Assembly (NCBI GenBank): GCA_031554725.1
Contig: JAVBUZ010000233.1
Location: forward strand, 1-28,056
Source of the DNA: JAVBUZ01 sp031554725
GTDB taxonomy: Bacteria; Bacillota; Clostridia; Lachnospirales; Lachnospiraceae
Reading direction: 5' to 3'
Length of the DNA stretch: 28,056 bases
The notes beneath the pieces are model-generated. The model was not told the origin of the DNA, ran no database searches, and saw nothing but the letters and a program-made list of their open reading frames with translations. Every line of letters begins with the position of its first letter. Within the stretch, counting starts at the first letter, position 1. Below, one piece after another: positions 1-6,885 of the stretch. The translations under genes were made by a program, and so were the position numbers.

Positions 1-48
1 AGGTTATTTGTAGGTGCGTAACCAATCACCAACGATTTGTACATTATA

Positions 49-60
49 GGTTGTACAACC
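49..60. repeat. 12-bp perfect palindrome at the left edge
   Basis: GGTTGTACAACC is a perfect palindrome directly downstream of the tRNA on the minus strand. It is followed on that strand by a TATAAT-like box (41-48). It may be an operator or part of a promoter for the next leftward gene, which lies outside the window. No gene in 1-63 can be supported: the only short frame has no ribosome site and runs off the edge. Confidence 0.35.
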
Positions 61-63
61 AAA

Positions 64-137
64 TTGCGAAGGTAGGATTTGAACCTACGACCTCTGGGAT
101 ATGAACCCAGCGAGCTTCCAGACTGCTCTACCTCGCT
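64..137 (-). tRNA. tRNA-fMet (CAT), divergent initiator tRNA
   Basis: Read on the minus strand this folds as a complete cloverleaf of 74 nt: acceptor stem, D stem GAGC/GCTC, anticodon stem CTGGG/CCCAG with loop TTCATAT, and T arm GTAGG-TTCAAAT-CCTAC. The anticodon is CAT. Three bacterial initiator hallmarks are visible: positions 1 and 72 do not pair (here A1 and A72, where hosts usually have C1-A72), the anticodon stem has three consecutive G-C pairs, and the D stem has A11-U24. The anticodon loop differs from the usual CTCATAA, and no CCA is encoded. It lies just downstream of the terminator of the KTR gene, inside the phage gene order, so it is probably phage-encoded. That is an inference, because the left phage end is not in the window. 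Confidence 0.9.
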
Positions 138-140
138 ATA

Positions 141-188
141 AAAAGCAAAGAGCCAATAAACAAATCACATTGACTTGCTTGTTGGCTC
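141..188 (-). terminator. Long hairpin terminator overlapping the end of the KTR gene
   Basis: On the minus strand an 18-bp stem begins GAGCCAACAAGC and closes with its partner ending TTGGCTC. It has one mismatch, two G-U pairs and a 3-nt loop, and is followed by TTTGCTTTTTA. The stop codon of the KTR gene lies inside the hairpin. It would end the leftward message just before the tRNA. Confidence 0.75.
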
Positions 189-332
189 CTTGGCTCTAAT
201 AGTTATATTAATTTCTTCCCTGCACCCCTTGCAAAATGCTGGGAAGTTGCTTATCTTTGTATCACTTCTACGCTTTATAAAATGTGGATATCCGCATTTA
301 GGACATGCCACCCAATATGTTGGTATCTGCAT
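165..332 (-). CDS. Small cysteine-rich KTR zinc-ribbon protein
   Basis: This 55-residue protein has two Cys pairs, CPKC at residues 10-13 and CKGC at 34-37, around IKRRSDTKISNFPAFC. This is the layout of the Cys_rich_KTR family, small proteins found in Firmicute mobile elements. The four Cys very likely bind one zinc. The biochemical role is not known; a nucleic-acid-binding or protein-adaptor role is inference. The start ATG at 332 has AGGA 9 nt upstream and no in-frame alternative, because a stop (TAA) precedes it. The gene stands alone between two leftward terminators, so it is either its own short unit or read through from the capsid operon. Confidence 0.8.
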   Translation of the reverse strand: MQIPTYWVACPKCGYPHFIKRRSDTKISNFPAFCKGCREEINITIRAKEPTSKSM

Positions 333-415
333 TTACATCATTCCTTATGTTATAACCATCATTTATAGAATCTACATTTATTATAACCACAAGTTCTAAT
401 AATTGCAATAGGTAA

Positions 416-445
416 ATAAAAAACCACTACCCTAAAGGTAATGGT
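416..445 (-). terminator. Rho-independent terminator
   Basis: On the minus strand ACCATTACC pairs with GGTAGTGGT (9 bp, one G-U) around a 5-nt loop, followed by TTTTTTATTT. It ends the leftward message carrying the minor capsid gene and the structured element at 473-575. Confidence 0.8.
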
Positions 446-472
446 CTATATTTTCATGAACAGTATAATCAA

Positions 473-575
473 GGAACTCTTTGGCAGGCGTACAAATCTC
501 CTGCATCTCTCGGGTTTCCCCTGTCGGTACCATCGGCGTGTGGACTGTACGAAATCTTCCACCTCAAAGAGTTCC
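473..575 (-). ncRNA. Candidate structured RNA (103 nt) closed by an 11-bp stem
   Basis: Read on the minus strand, GGAACTCTTTG at one end pairs perfectly with CAAAGAGTTCC at the other. Inside are three small hairpins: GTGGA/TCCAC (540-562), GGG-GAAA-CCC with a GNRA tetraloop (512-521), and GCAGG/CCTGC (484-504). The first and third have nearly the same loop (AGATTTCGTAC and AGATTTGTAC). These loops contain CGTACA and TGTACG, which can pair over 6 bp as a kissing contact. The element lies between the minor capsid gene stop and a terminator, so it would be a 3'-end RNA domain of the late message or a processed small RNA. I cannot assign it to a known RNA family. Short reading frames cross it on the same strand, so a short or frameshifted coding remnant is the main alternative. 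Confidence 0.5.
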
Positions 576-604
576 TCTCTTATTCTATCTTTAGTATAGG
601 TTAA

Positions 605-2221
605 TTATTCTTTTTTGTAAAGAATGTTTTTATTTTTTAATAATCTGTTCCATTCCTTTTCATCAATTTTCATAAAGGTAATAATTGAATTTTTATATTC
701 AGGATTGTCACTTGTTGTGGCTAGCCTCAATACTAATTTAAACACTTCTCTTTCATCGGTTATTTCCTTTAAAATTAAAGCAGTTTTGGGCTTCGCCGCT
801 TCAATTATGAAATCTGGTTTACCAACCATATCTCCAAAATAACTTGAAAACCTTTCATAATCATTTGGATGACGTTCCATTATGTGAAGTATTTGATTAT
901 CAGTAATAATAACCTCATCCGTTACTATATCTTCACTGACACACCTGAAAATATCTTTGTCAATCTTTCCTATCGTATGCACATCTAAAACCTTTTCTTC
1001 TGTAGTTTTCTCTATTGTATCATGTGGTGCAGAATCTGCAACGCCTTTTTTGTTCTGTAATTTGTCTGCCTTTGCTATTTGAAGTCTATCATTTAGAGGT
1101 TTAAGCTTGTTTTCGCTACAGAACTCTTCATACGCACTCTTTTGCTTCTTTAAGAGATTAGTTTTTTGATTAAACTCTTGCTTTAACTCATCCTTAAGCT
1201 TCTTATCTTGGCAATTGTCTATAGCGGTCTTTAACGCCTGACGCTCTCTTTTCGTCTTACGTATTCTTCTCTCTAACTCCCTTTGACGCTTATTAAGCTG
1301 CTCTACTCTCTTATTTTCCTCGGTATCTATATTCTCGAATGGATTATGCACACCGTCACCAGGGCCAAATGAATGGCGGCAATTGGCTCCACATATACCT
1401 GTCACGGTACCATAGCCTGTTGATTTAATAAAATCAGGTAGCTCCTTATTTTCACCTGTCCTTGAAAAAAATCTGCCTTGCCACCAAAAGTGATTTTCGG
1501 GTGTTTCTTTTCCATCAGCTGTTCTAGCTCCAACGTGTGCAGAGGTTAGGATAATATCCCAATCCATTTCCTCTAAGCGTGCCATCTGGATTGCACCTGT
1601 AGCTTGGCTGATACCTGTCCTAACTGCTCTAAGTGTAGCAGTTTCTATAGTGTCTTTTCGACCTGATGGATAAGTAACTACAACACCTTCGCTCGCAACT
1701 CTATCAACAGTCTCTTTAACTGCTTGCGTATATGACACGGTACCCGATGATACCAATGTATAAGCTCTGTCCACTTCTTGTATAAACAGTTGTTGTGCTG
1801 TATTAGCTGTTGTTCGGGTAAAGTTATTCCACTCCCCCATTGTTGCTTCATAGTTACGTTGCATCAATCGTACTAGATGAGGGGATTGCTCTAGAGGCAT
1901 TGGAGATAATCCCGCTGCTTTATATATCTCATGGTCATATTCTAGAGCACTTACCCCAGCATCTTCCATTGCTGCTTTAATCTCTTTTAGCTGTTCGCCC
2001 GTTTTCTTTGATATCTCCCCTTGAATATCTTCAAGCAGGTAACCTGCATCCTTAAGAGTCTCTATTTGCCACTTATCTATAGGTGTAAGTAGATAATCAT
2101 CACCACGCGCTAAACGTGCCATAATACGCTCTACAATCTTTGAGATGATGTAATTATGTAGTTGTACTGCAATTTGCTCTGCACCCTCACTTATATGTAA
2201 TAAATAATCTGGTTCTAGTAT
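605..2221 (-). CDS. Phage minor capsid protein 2 (MuF-like) with C-terminal PBECR-type nuclease domain
   Basis: A 538-residue protein if read from an ATA codon at 2221. The N-terminal half is the minor capsid protein 2 family that follows the portal in many Firmicute phages, with the family's Cys/His knot CGANCRHSF. A charged coiled coil follows. The last ~115 residues (from about DIFRCVSED) match the PBECR group of phage RNase-like toxins, with the typical DNQILHIMERHP and a terminal W-R-LYKK stretch. Such domains are thought to be delivered with the virion into the next host. Start choice: family members begin (M)LEPDYLLHISEGAE. Here those residues are encoded, but the expected ATG is ATA, 9 nt after a strong GGGGGTGA ribosome site. 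The first in-frame ATG is 33 codons later (2122) with no good site. CTG at 2227 is too close to the ribosome site. Confidence 0.85.
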   Translation of the reverse strand: MLEPDYLLHISEGAEQIAVQLHNYIISKIVERIMARLARGDDYLLTPIDKWQIETLKDAGYLLEDIQGEISKKTGEQLKEIKAAMEDAGVSALEYDHEIYKAAGLSPMPLEQSPHLVRLMQRNYEATMGEWNNFTRTTANTAQQLFIQEVDRAYTLVSSGTVSYTQAVKETVDRVASEGVVVTYPSGRKDTIETATLRAVRTGISQATGAIQMARLEEMDWDIILTSAHVGARTADGKETPENHFWWQGRFFSRTGENKELPDFIKSTGYGTVTGICGANCRHSFGPGDGVHNPFENIDTEENKRVEQLNKRQRELERRIRKTKRERQALKTAIDNCQDKKLKDELKQEFNQKTNLLKKQKSAYEEFCSENKLKPLNDRLQIAKADKLQNKKGVADSAPHDTIEKTTEEKVLDVHTIGKIDKDIFRCVSEDIVTDEVIITDNQILHIMERHPNDYERFSSYFGDMVGKPDFIIEAAKPKTALILKEITDEREVFKLVLRLATTSDNPEYKNSIITFMKIDEKEWNRLLKNKNILYKKE

Positions 2222-2234
2222 AAGCAGTCACCCC

Positions 2235-2273
2235 CTATAGTGGATTATTTTGTTTATAATTATTTGGTTTCAT
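2235..2273 (-). CDS. Possible 12-residue leader ORF before the minor capsid gene
   Basis: ATG at 2273 follows a GAAGGA ribosome-like site and reads 12 codons. It ends in a TAG that overlaps the AGGGGG ribosome site of the minor capsid gene. Such an arrangement would allow translational coupling, which may matter because the downstream start is ATA. It could also be a chance frame; a TTG at 2324 gives a 29-residue version without a ribosome site. Confidence 0.3.
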   Translation of the reverse strand: MKPNNYKQNNPL

Positions 2274-2341
2274 TTTGTATCCTTCTAAAAATCTAATAAT
2301 TGCTACAGACCCATTAGCCAACAATTTAAACTATCGTTGTG

Positions 2342-5300
2342 TTAGCTTATACATACTGCAATAATATTTATCTGCACGGCTGCTTTATAGCTACCACCAG
2401 CAGTTGCTGATGCTGTAAAGGTGCTGTTCGCAGTCGAAACAGTTACTTCGTCAACTCGGTATGAGCACAAACATTGAACATTTGAATTAATTTGTCCACT
2501 GTTTTTTTTGTTTGTAACCGTACCACTAGTGTTAGATGCTGTTACGCCTGAAAGTGTCCAGTTTATGCCTGGATAGGTATATAAATTATAACCACTTCCT
2601 ACCCCCGCGTTGGCAACAGTTATTACAACATATCTCTTTCCAGCTAACAATGTTACAGATGCGGATGCTGTTGCATTTCCTGTTTCTGTGGATGCCATAG
2701 CAGCACCAGTACCACTATAGATATACGCTGGAATCACAGATGTTTGAATTTTAGCAATATTTGCTGCAATGGTTGCAGGAGACGAGTTTGACGGCGTACT
2801 TACTCCTTTGGCTGTAATTGCCGTCGCTATCGTATTACAGCCAGCCTGGAAATTTGATTGCATTGTACTCAAGGTAGTATCTAGATTATCAAACTTTATC
2901 GCTACAGCTGAATTTTGTATCGGATTCTCGCTAGAAGTATTCAAAGAAGTATCTACTTTTACTCCACCAAGAACAGTCGATGTAGCTGTAGGCAACGAAT
3001 AATTGTTTGCATTCATAGCTATTCCATCAAGTTTACTTTTATCCGTATTACTCATTAAACCGCTTGTGCTGGATGTCGCTGCACTATAAGTGGTGTCTTG
3101 AGTGGTAATTGTACCAGCGGAACCATCTCCTTTTGTATACGTGATTGTTTTACCGCTAACAGAAAGTCCCTTCACATAAGTGGTGTTAATCTGTTGACCA
3201 GCAGAATCTAGAGTTGCTTTTGTGGCTGTAGTAGCGTTTCCACTTAAAGCACCTGAAAAGGTTGGTGCGGTAACCGTTCCGGTTAAATTGCCTCCCGTTA
3301 AAGGAAGTTTTGTTGAGTCAGCAACTGTAATATTTGCTGTTCCATCAAAGGATACGCCATTAATGGTTCTTGCTGTTTGCAATTTTGTGGCTGTCCCTGA
3401 GTTCCCAGAGATGGTTGTTTGTGGAGTTGCACTATTATACACTTGATACCAAGTCCCCCAACCTGCGCTAGCACCAACCTTTGATCGTATAAACATTTGA
3501 TTATTATTTGAAGTCATGCCAAATGCCATTTGAGTAATATAATTTGCATCTGCTGATGCAAACACGTGTATATTATGCCAATTTGTTCCAAAGGCAGAAA
3601 CCCCATTTGAAGGAGATTGAACATCATAATAACCACAATTTACTAGAGTATCTAAGTCGTATCCAGCCGTTAATCTATAGGCTTTGCTAAATCTAGCTGA
3701 ACCCAATATGCTGCTAGAATCTATATAAGCACCATCTATAGATGTTACTGGAATTTCTATATTGCTACTACCATCGAAACTAGCCGCATTACTAGCAATA
3801 GCTTGTGTTACTTTAATAGTCCTAGCCGTAGTTAATTTAGCAGCACTACCAGTCGTATTTATAGATGCAGTTCCAGATAGCTTTGTTGCATCCAAGGCAG
3901 TTACAGGAATAGAGATATTTGCATCTCCATTAAACGAAGTAGCAGTACCAGTTGCACCACCAGACAGGGCAATTGTTCTTGCAGTAGAAAGCTTTGACGC
4001 ACTTAAAACTGCCTTTTCACTATCAGAGGTATTATCTACTTTACCTAAGCCAATATTAGCAGGCGTAATATTAACATTTCCTCTTCTATACGATGTCTCT
4101 ACATTTCCCTTTACTCCAACCACAGGGCTACCAGCAAGTACATCCCAATATCCATCCGCTGTTTTATATATGTTTGCACCAGCTGGAATTAAATTGCCTG
4201 TTCCTTCTTTAAAGATTGCTGTAGTGGTAAACTGGTCTGAAACATTATACATATCACCAGCAACCGCAACAGATATTATTGGTAAGTTTGCAAATGTAAC
4301 GGTGCCCATAGGACGAAGCGCACCTGCAAAACCCTCTGAGATGCTTTTACTTTGCTGGTAATAGTATTGTGCATTATCTGTATTTTCGCCCGTTCTTGTA
4401 CCTGTTCCACCATGAGCATATGATGCCGCCTCTGTCACGATGTTTCCCGCTGCCGCAACCTTTTCTGCCGCAGTAACAGCTGATGCCGCCGCGTTGGTTT
4501 CTGATGTCTTAGCCGCTGTCTGAGATGTTTTAGCTGCTGTTTCTGATGCCTTGGAGTTTGTTTCGGATGTCTTTGCTGCCGATGCACTGCTTGTAGCTGA
4601 TGTAGCCTTTTCTGTGGCTGTAGTCGCTGAGGCTGCCGCATTAGTCTCACTCATTTTTGACGCTGTCTGTGATTCCTTTGCGGCTGTTTCTGATGTTTTA
4701 GCATTAGTCTCACTCGTTTTCGCATTGGTTTCAGAATACTTAGCAGCTGTAGCACTATTTAATGCTTCTGTTGCCTTGGATGTAGCTGTACTTGCCGAAG
4801 TTGATGCATTTGTCTCGCTCGTTTTCGATGCCGTCTGTGACGCCTTAGCCGCGTCCTCAGATGCTTTTGCATTCGTTTCGCTTGTCTTGGAAGCAGTCGC
4901 GCTATTTGCTGCCGCTGTTGCTTTTGTAGAAGCGGTGCTAGCAGATGTCGCTGCATTCGTTTCACTTGTCTTAGAGGCTGATTCTGATGCCTTGGCCGCA
5001 GTCTCACTTGTTTTAGCAGCCGTTTCCGATGTCTTTGCATTGCTTTCTGACTTTTGTGCCGCTGTCGCGCTCGTAGAGGCTGCTGTTGCTTTTGTTGATG
5101 CTGTATTAGCTGCCGTCTCTGCTCTTTGTATAAGTGCCTCTATTTGAGGTATGTATACAGTAAGAATATCCGATTTTATCTTTACAACAGTGTCTTTATT
5201 CTCGGAAACCTCCGTAGCCAACACCCTAATTCTGCTCAAAATATCGTTAAACTCTGCAATATATCCATCTTTTATATCTTGTGTCGCTTCAAAAATCTGC

Positions 5301-5467
5301 TGGTAGAAATCCTCATATGTACCCATTCTTTTCGTTACACCAGCCGCAAAGCATATCCATACTACTTGCTTCTCCGTAGATGGGTCTACTGATACTGCAA
5401 ACTCCCCTGGTAACATTTTGTATGGGTCAAAGTCTTTATAAAATCCACGTCTTGTTTGTATTGCCAT
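2342..5467 (-). CDS. Large phage fibre protein with coiled-coil repeats and pyocin-knob-like domain
   Basis: A 1041-residue structural protein. Residues 1-100 carry the N-terminal module common in Clostridia phages (TRRGFYKDFDPYKMLPGEF, then ICFAAGVTKRMGTYEDF), taken as the virion anchor. Residues ~115-345 are Ala/Ser/Thr-rich repeats of the KTSETNA type, as in lambda-like side tail fibres and expected to form a trimeric coiled coil. The middle has several GNAT/GTATKL fibre repeats, and residues ~595-680 (GYDLDTLVNCGYYDV to GWGTWYQVYN) look like a pyocin-knob domain. The end is a Thr/Ser-rich beta domain, likely the receptor-binding tip. The start ATG follows GAGGAGGAATA, which is the end of the portal gene. 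Its place between portal and minor capsid genes is odd for a tail fibre, so a head fibre is a serious alternative. Confidence 0.85.
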   Translation of the reverse strand: MAIQTRRGFYKDFDPYKMLPGEFAVSVDPSTEKQVVWICFAAGVTKRMGTYEDFYQQIFEATQDIKDGYIAEFNDILSRIRVLATEVSENKDTVVKIKSDILTVYIPQIEALIQRAETAANTASTKATAASTSATAAQKSESNAKTSETAAKTSETAAKASESASKTSETNAATSASTASTKATAAANSATASKTSETNAKASEDAAKASQTASKTSETNASTSASTATSKATEALNSATAAKYSETNAKTSETNAKTSETAAKESQTASKMSETNAAASATTATEKATSATSSASAAKTSETNSKASETAAKTSQTAAKTSETNAAASAVTAAEKVAAAGNIVTEAASYAHGGTGTRTGENTDNAQYYYQQSKSISEGFAGALRPMGTVTFANLPIISVAVAGDMYNVSDQFTTTAIFKEGTGNLIPAGANIYKTADGYWDVLAGSPVVGVKGNVETSYRRGNVNITPANIGLGKVDNTSDSEKAVLSASKLSTARTIALSGGATGTATSFNGDANISIPVTALDATKLSGTASINTTGSAAKLTTARTIKVTQAIASNAASFDGSSNIEIPVTSIDGAYIDSSSILGSARFSKAYRLTAGYDLDTLVNCGYYDVQSPSNGVSAFGTNWHNIHVFASADANYITQMAFGMTSNNNQMFIRSKVGASAGWGTWYQVYNSATPQTTISGNSGTATKLQTARTINGVSFDGTANITVADSTKLPLTGGNLTGTVTAPTFSGALSGNATTATKATLDSAGQQINTTYVKGLSVSGKTITYTKGDGSAGTITTQDTTYSAATSSTSGLMSNTDKSKLDGIAMNANNYSLPTATSTVLGGVKVDTSLNTSSENPIQNSAVAIKFDNLDTTLSTMQSNFQAGCNTIATAITAKGVSTPSNSSPATIAANIAKIQTSVIPAYIYSGTGAAMASTETGNATASASVTLLAGKRYVVITVANAGVGSGYNLYTYPGINWTLSGVTASNTSGTVTNKKNSGQINSNVQCLCSYRVDEVTVSTANSTFTASATAGGSYKAAVQINIIAVCIS
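4430..5110 (-). repeat. Internal coding repeats of the fibre gene
   Basis: This stretch encodes about three and a half copies of a 49-56-residue unit (SKTSETNA, SAST, KATAA, NSATA, KTSETNAK, SETAAK, SQTA). Each unit is built from 7-residue sub-repeats. Codons differ between copies, so the repeat is conserved mainly at protein level and probably changes in length by recombination. It is why long open frames also occur here on other frames. Confidence 0.8.
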
Positions 5468-5469
5468 TA

Positions 5470-6885
5470 CTATTCCTCCTCACCAAACATTTTAGGTTCA
5501 TTTATCTGTGCTGCCTTTTCTAAGGCTTTTGCATCTTCTTCACTAAATCCTTCAAACTTCATTAGGAAGTACCAAAATGGTATCTTCCCTGCTGTTACAT
5601 AACCGTTCCAACGTGCCCTATCTTCTTCTCGGTTGTACGTTATATCACCGAAATCATATGTAACTTCATATTTGCCTAAAGGTGCAAGCTCATATAGGTC
5701 AGCAAATGCATTGAGTGCATAGATGAGACTGTCCATACATTCCTCAAGCTTATCTCTAACATCTTTAATGAATTGTATTGTCCTTTGCTGGTCTGCCTCC
5801 ACCTGAGTTGCTGTTGTGATTCCTGTACTCTCATTAAATACAAAATATCCATTACTAAAACCACATTTATATCCAATTTGAGACAAAAGGCTGTTTATTC
5901 CCTTTAACCTAGTTTCAGTGCTGAGAGATGGGTTGATTTCTTTGTAAAACTCATTTACACCATCACCGCACACATTACGGATGTAGTCTGGTAGGTCTAA
6001 CTGCTCACGCTGCTTTGATAAGGTTGCTTCACTCATATTGCTAAGCTTCTGCCCACTTGATGGAAGCAATCTATCTGAATCTAGTAGTACCGTTCTATTG
6101 CTGTCATATACTTCTTTCGAGTTTCTGCTATATGCAATATCTAAATCCTTAAGCTCCTCTATTGCATCTGCAAATGCAGGCATTCCCAAAGGACTTGAAA
6201 TATCAATATTATTAGCACTTGGTGTCCTCAATACCCCATATAATGGCTTGTCTATGTTTCCTATAACTGCCTCTGGTAAAAGGTCTGCCCAAGGTGTCTT
6301 TTCAATGGATATTGGCTTTCCCGAATCGGTAGGAGTATCACCTATATAGCATTTATTGGATATTACATATTGGCCATCCACGAATCTATGATATTCCAAC
6401 CGATTGTAGTATTTCTTTTTATCCTTGGAAGCTTCTTGATTTAGAAAGACAATACCTGTAATTTCACCGTTACATTCTTCCACTACAATAAATCTATCTG
6501 GTGTGATAACATCAATTCCACTCCCATTTGGCTTAAGAATGATTGTTCCATACGCACACCCATATTCCACCCAATGACGGAGGTTAAAATATATTTTATC
6601 AATCTGCTGTTGTAGCCATGTTGCCCTTGCAGAGCCATCAATCTTTATCCCAATTGCCAGCGTAGCTAATCTCGCTGTTTCAGAACATATAGACTTTGCA
6701 AAGTTTATTGTTTTAATATGTTTATCATCATCTAGCCAATACGGATTACCTGCATAGATGCTAGAACACATATTAATAAACTTATCCATCTCTGATGATG
6801 TAACTTGCTCTACATTAAACTCTTCTGTTACCTTTCTTTTAAGTATCATACTAATCCATCCTTTTATCTTTGCTATAATTCCCAT
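5470..6885 (-). CDS. Phage portal protein (SPP1 Gp6-like)
   Basis: A 471-residue protein of the size and character of SPP1-type portals. It has an N-terminal region with YAGNPYW, a central wing with DRFIVVEECNGEITGIVFL, and a C-terminal helical stem rich in TATQVEADQQRTIQFIKDVRDKLEECM. The dodecameric portal sits at one vertex of the capsid and is the channel for DNA packaging by TerL. Position confirms the call: it directly follows TerL, whose stop joins the portal start as TAAATG. The TerL end (GAGGAGAAAG) supplies the ribosome site. Its own last codons give the ribosome site of the fibre gene, so translation along this operon is tightly coupled. Confidence 0.9.
   Translation of the reverse strand: MGIIAKIKGWISMILKRKVTEEFNVEQVTSSEMDKFINMCSSIYAGNPYWLDDDKHIKTINFAKSICSETARLATLAIGIKIDGSARATWLQQQIDKIYFNLRHWVEYGCAYGTIILKPNGSGIDVITPDRFIVVEECNGEITGIVFLNQEASKDKKKYYNRLEYHRFVDGQYVISNKCYIGDTPTDSGKPISIEKTPWADLLPEAVIGNIDKPLYGVLRTPSANNIDISSPLGMPAFADAIEELKDLDIAYSRNSKEVYDSNRTVLLDSDRLLPSSGQKLSNMSEATLSKQREQLDLPDYIRNVCGDGVNEFYKEINPSLSTETRLKGINSLLSQIGYKCGFSNGYFVFNESTGITTATQVEADQQRTIQFIKDVRDKLEECMDSLIYALNAFADLYELAPLGKYEVTYDFGDITYNREEDRARWNGYVTAGKIPFWYFLMKFEGFSEEDAKALEKAAQINEPKMFGEEE

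Noticed and set aside
1..44. Short leftward frame running off the left edge (MYKSLVIGYAPTNN).
   Set aside because: No ribosome site before the ATG and only 14 codons are visible.
175..399. Plus-strand frame of 74 codons.
   Set aside because: It is the shadow of the Cys-rich KTR gene on the minus strand and has no ribosome site.
4430..5110. Tandem repeats that might suggest a CRISPR array.
   Set aside because: The repeats are coding, variable in sequence and lack unique spacers.
3762..5147. Long plus-strand frames opposite the fibre gene.
   Set aside because: They arise from the repetitive Ala/Ser/Thr codons of the fibre; no ribosome sites and low-complexity products.
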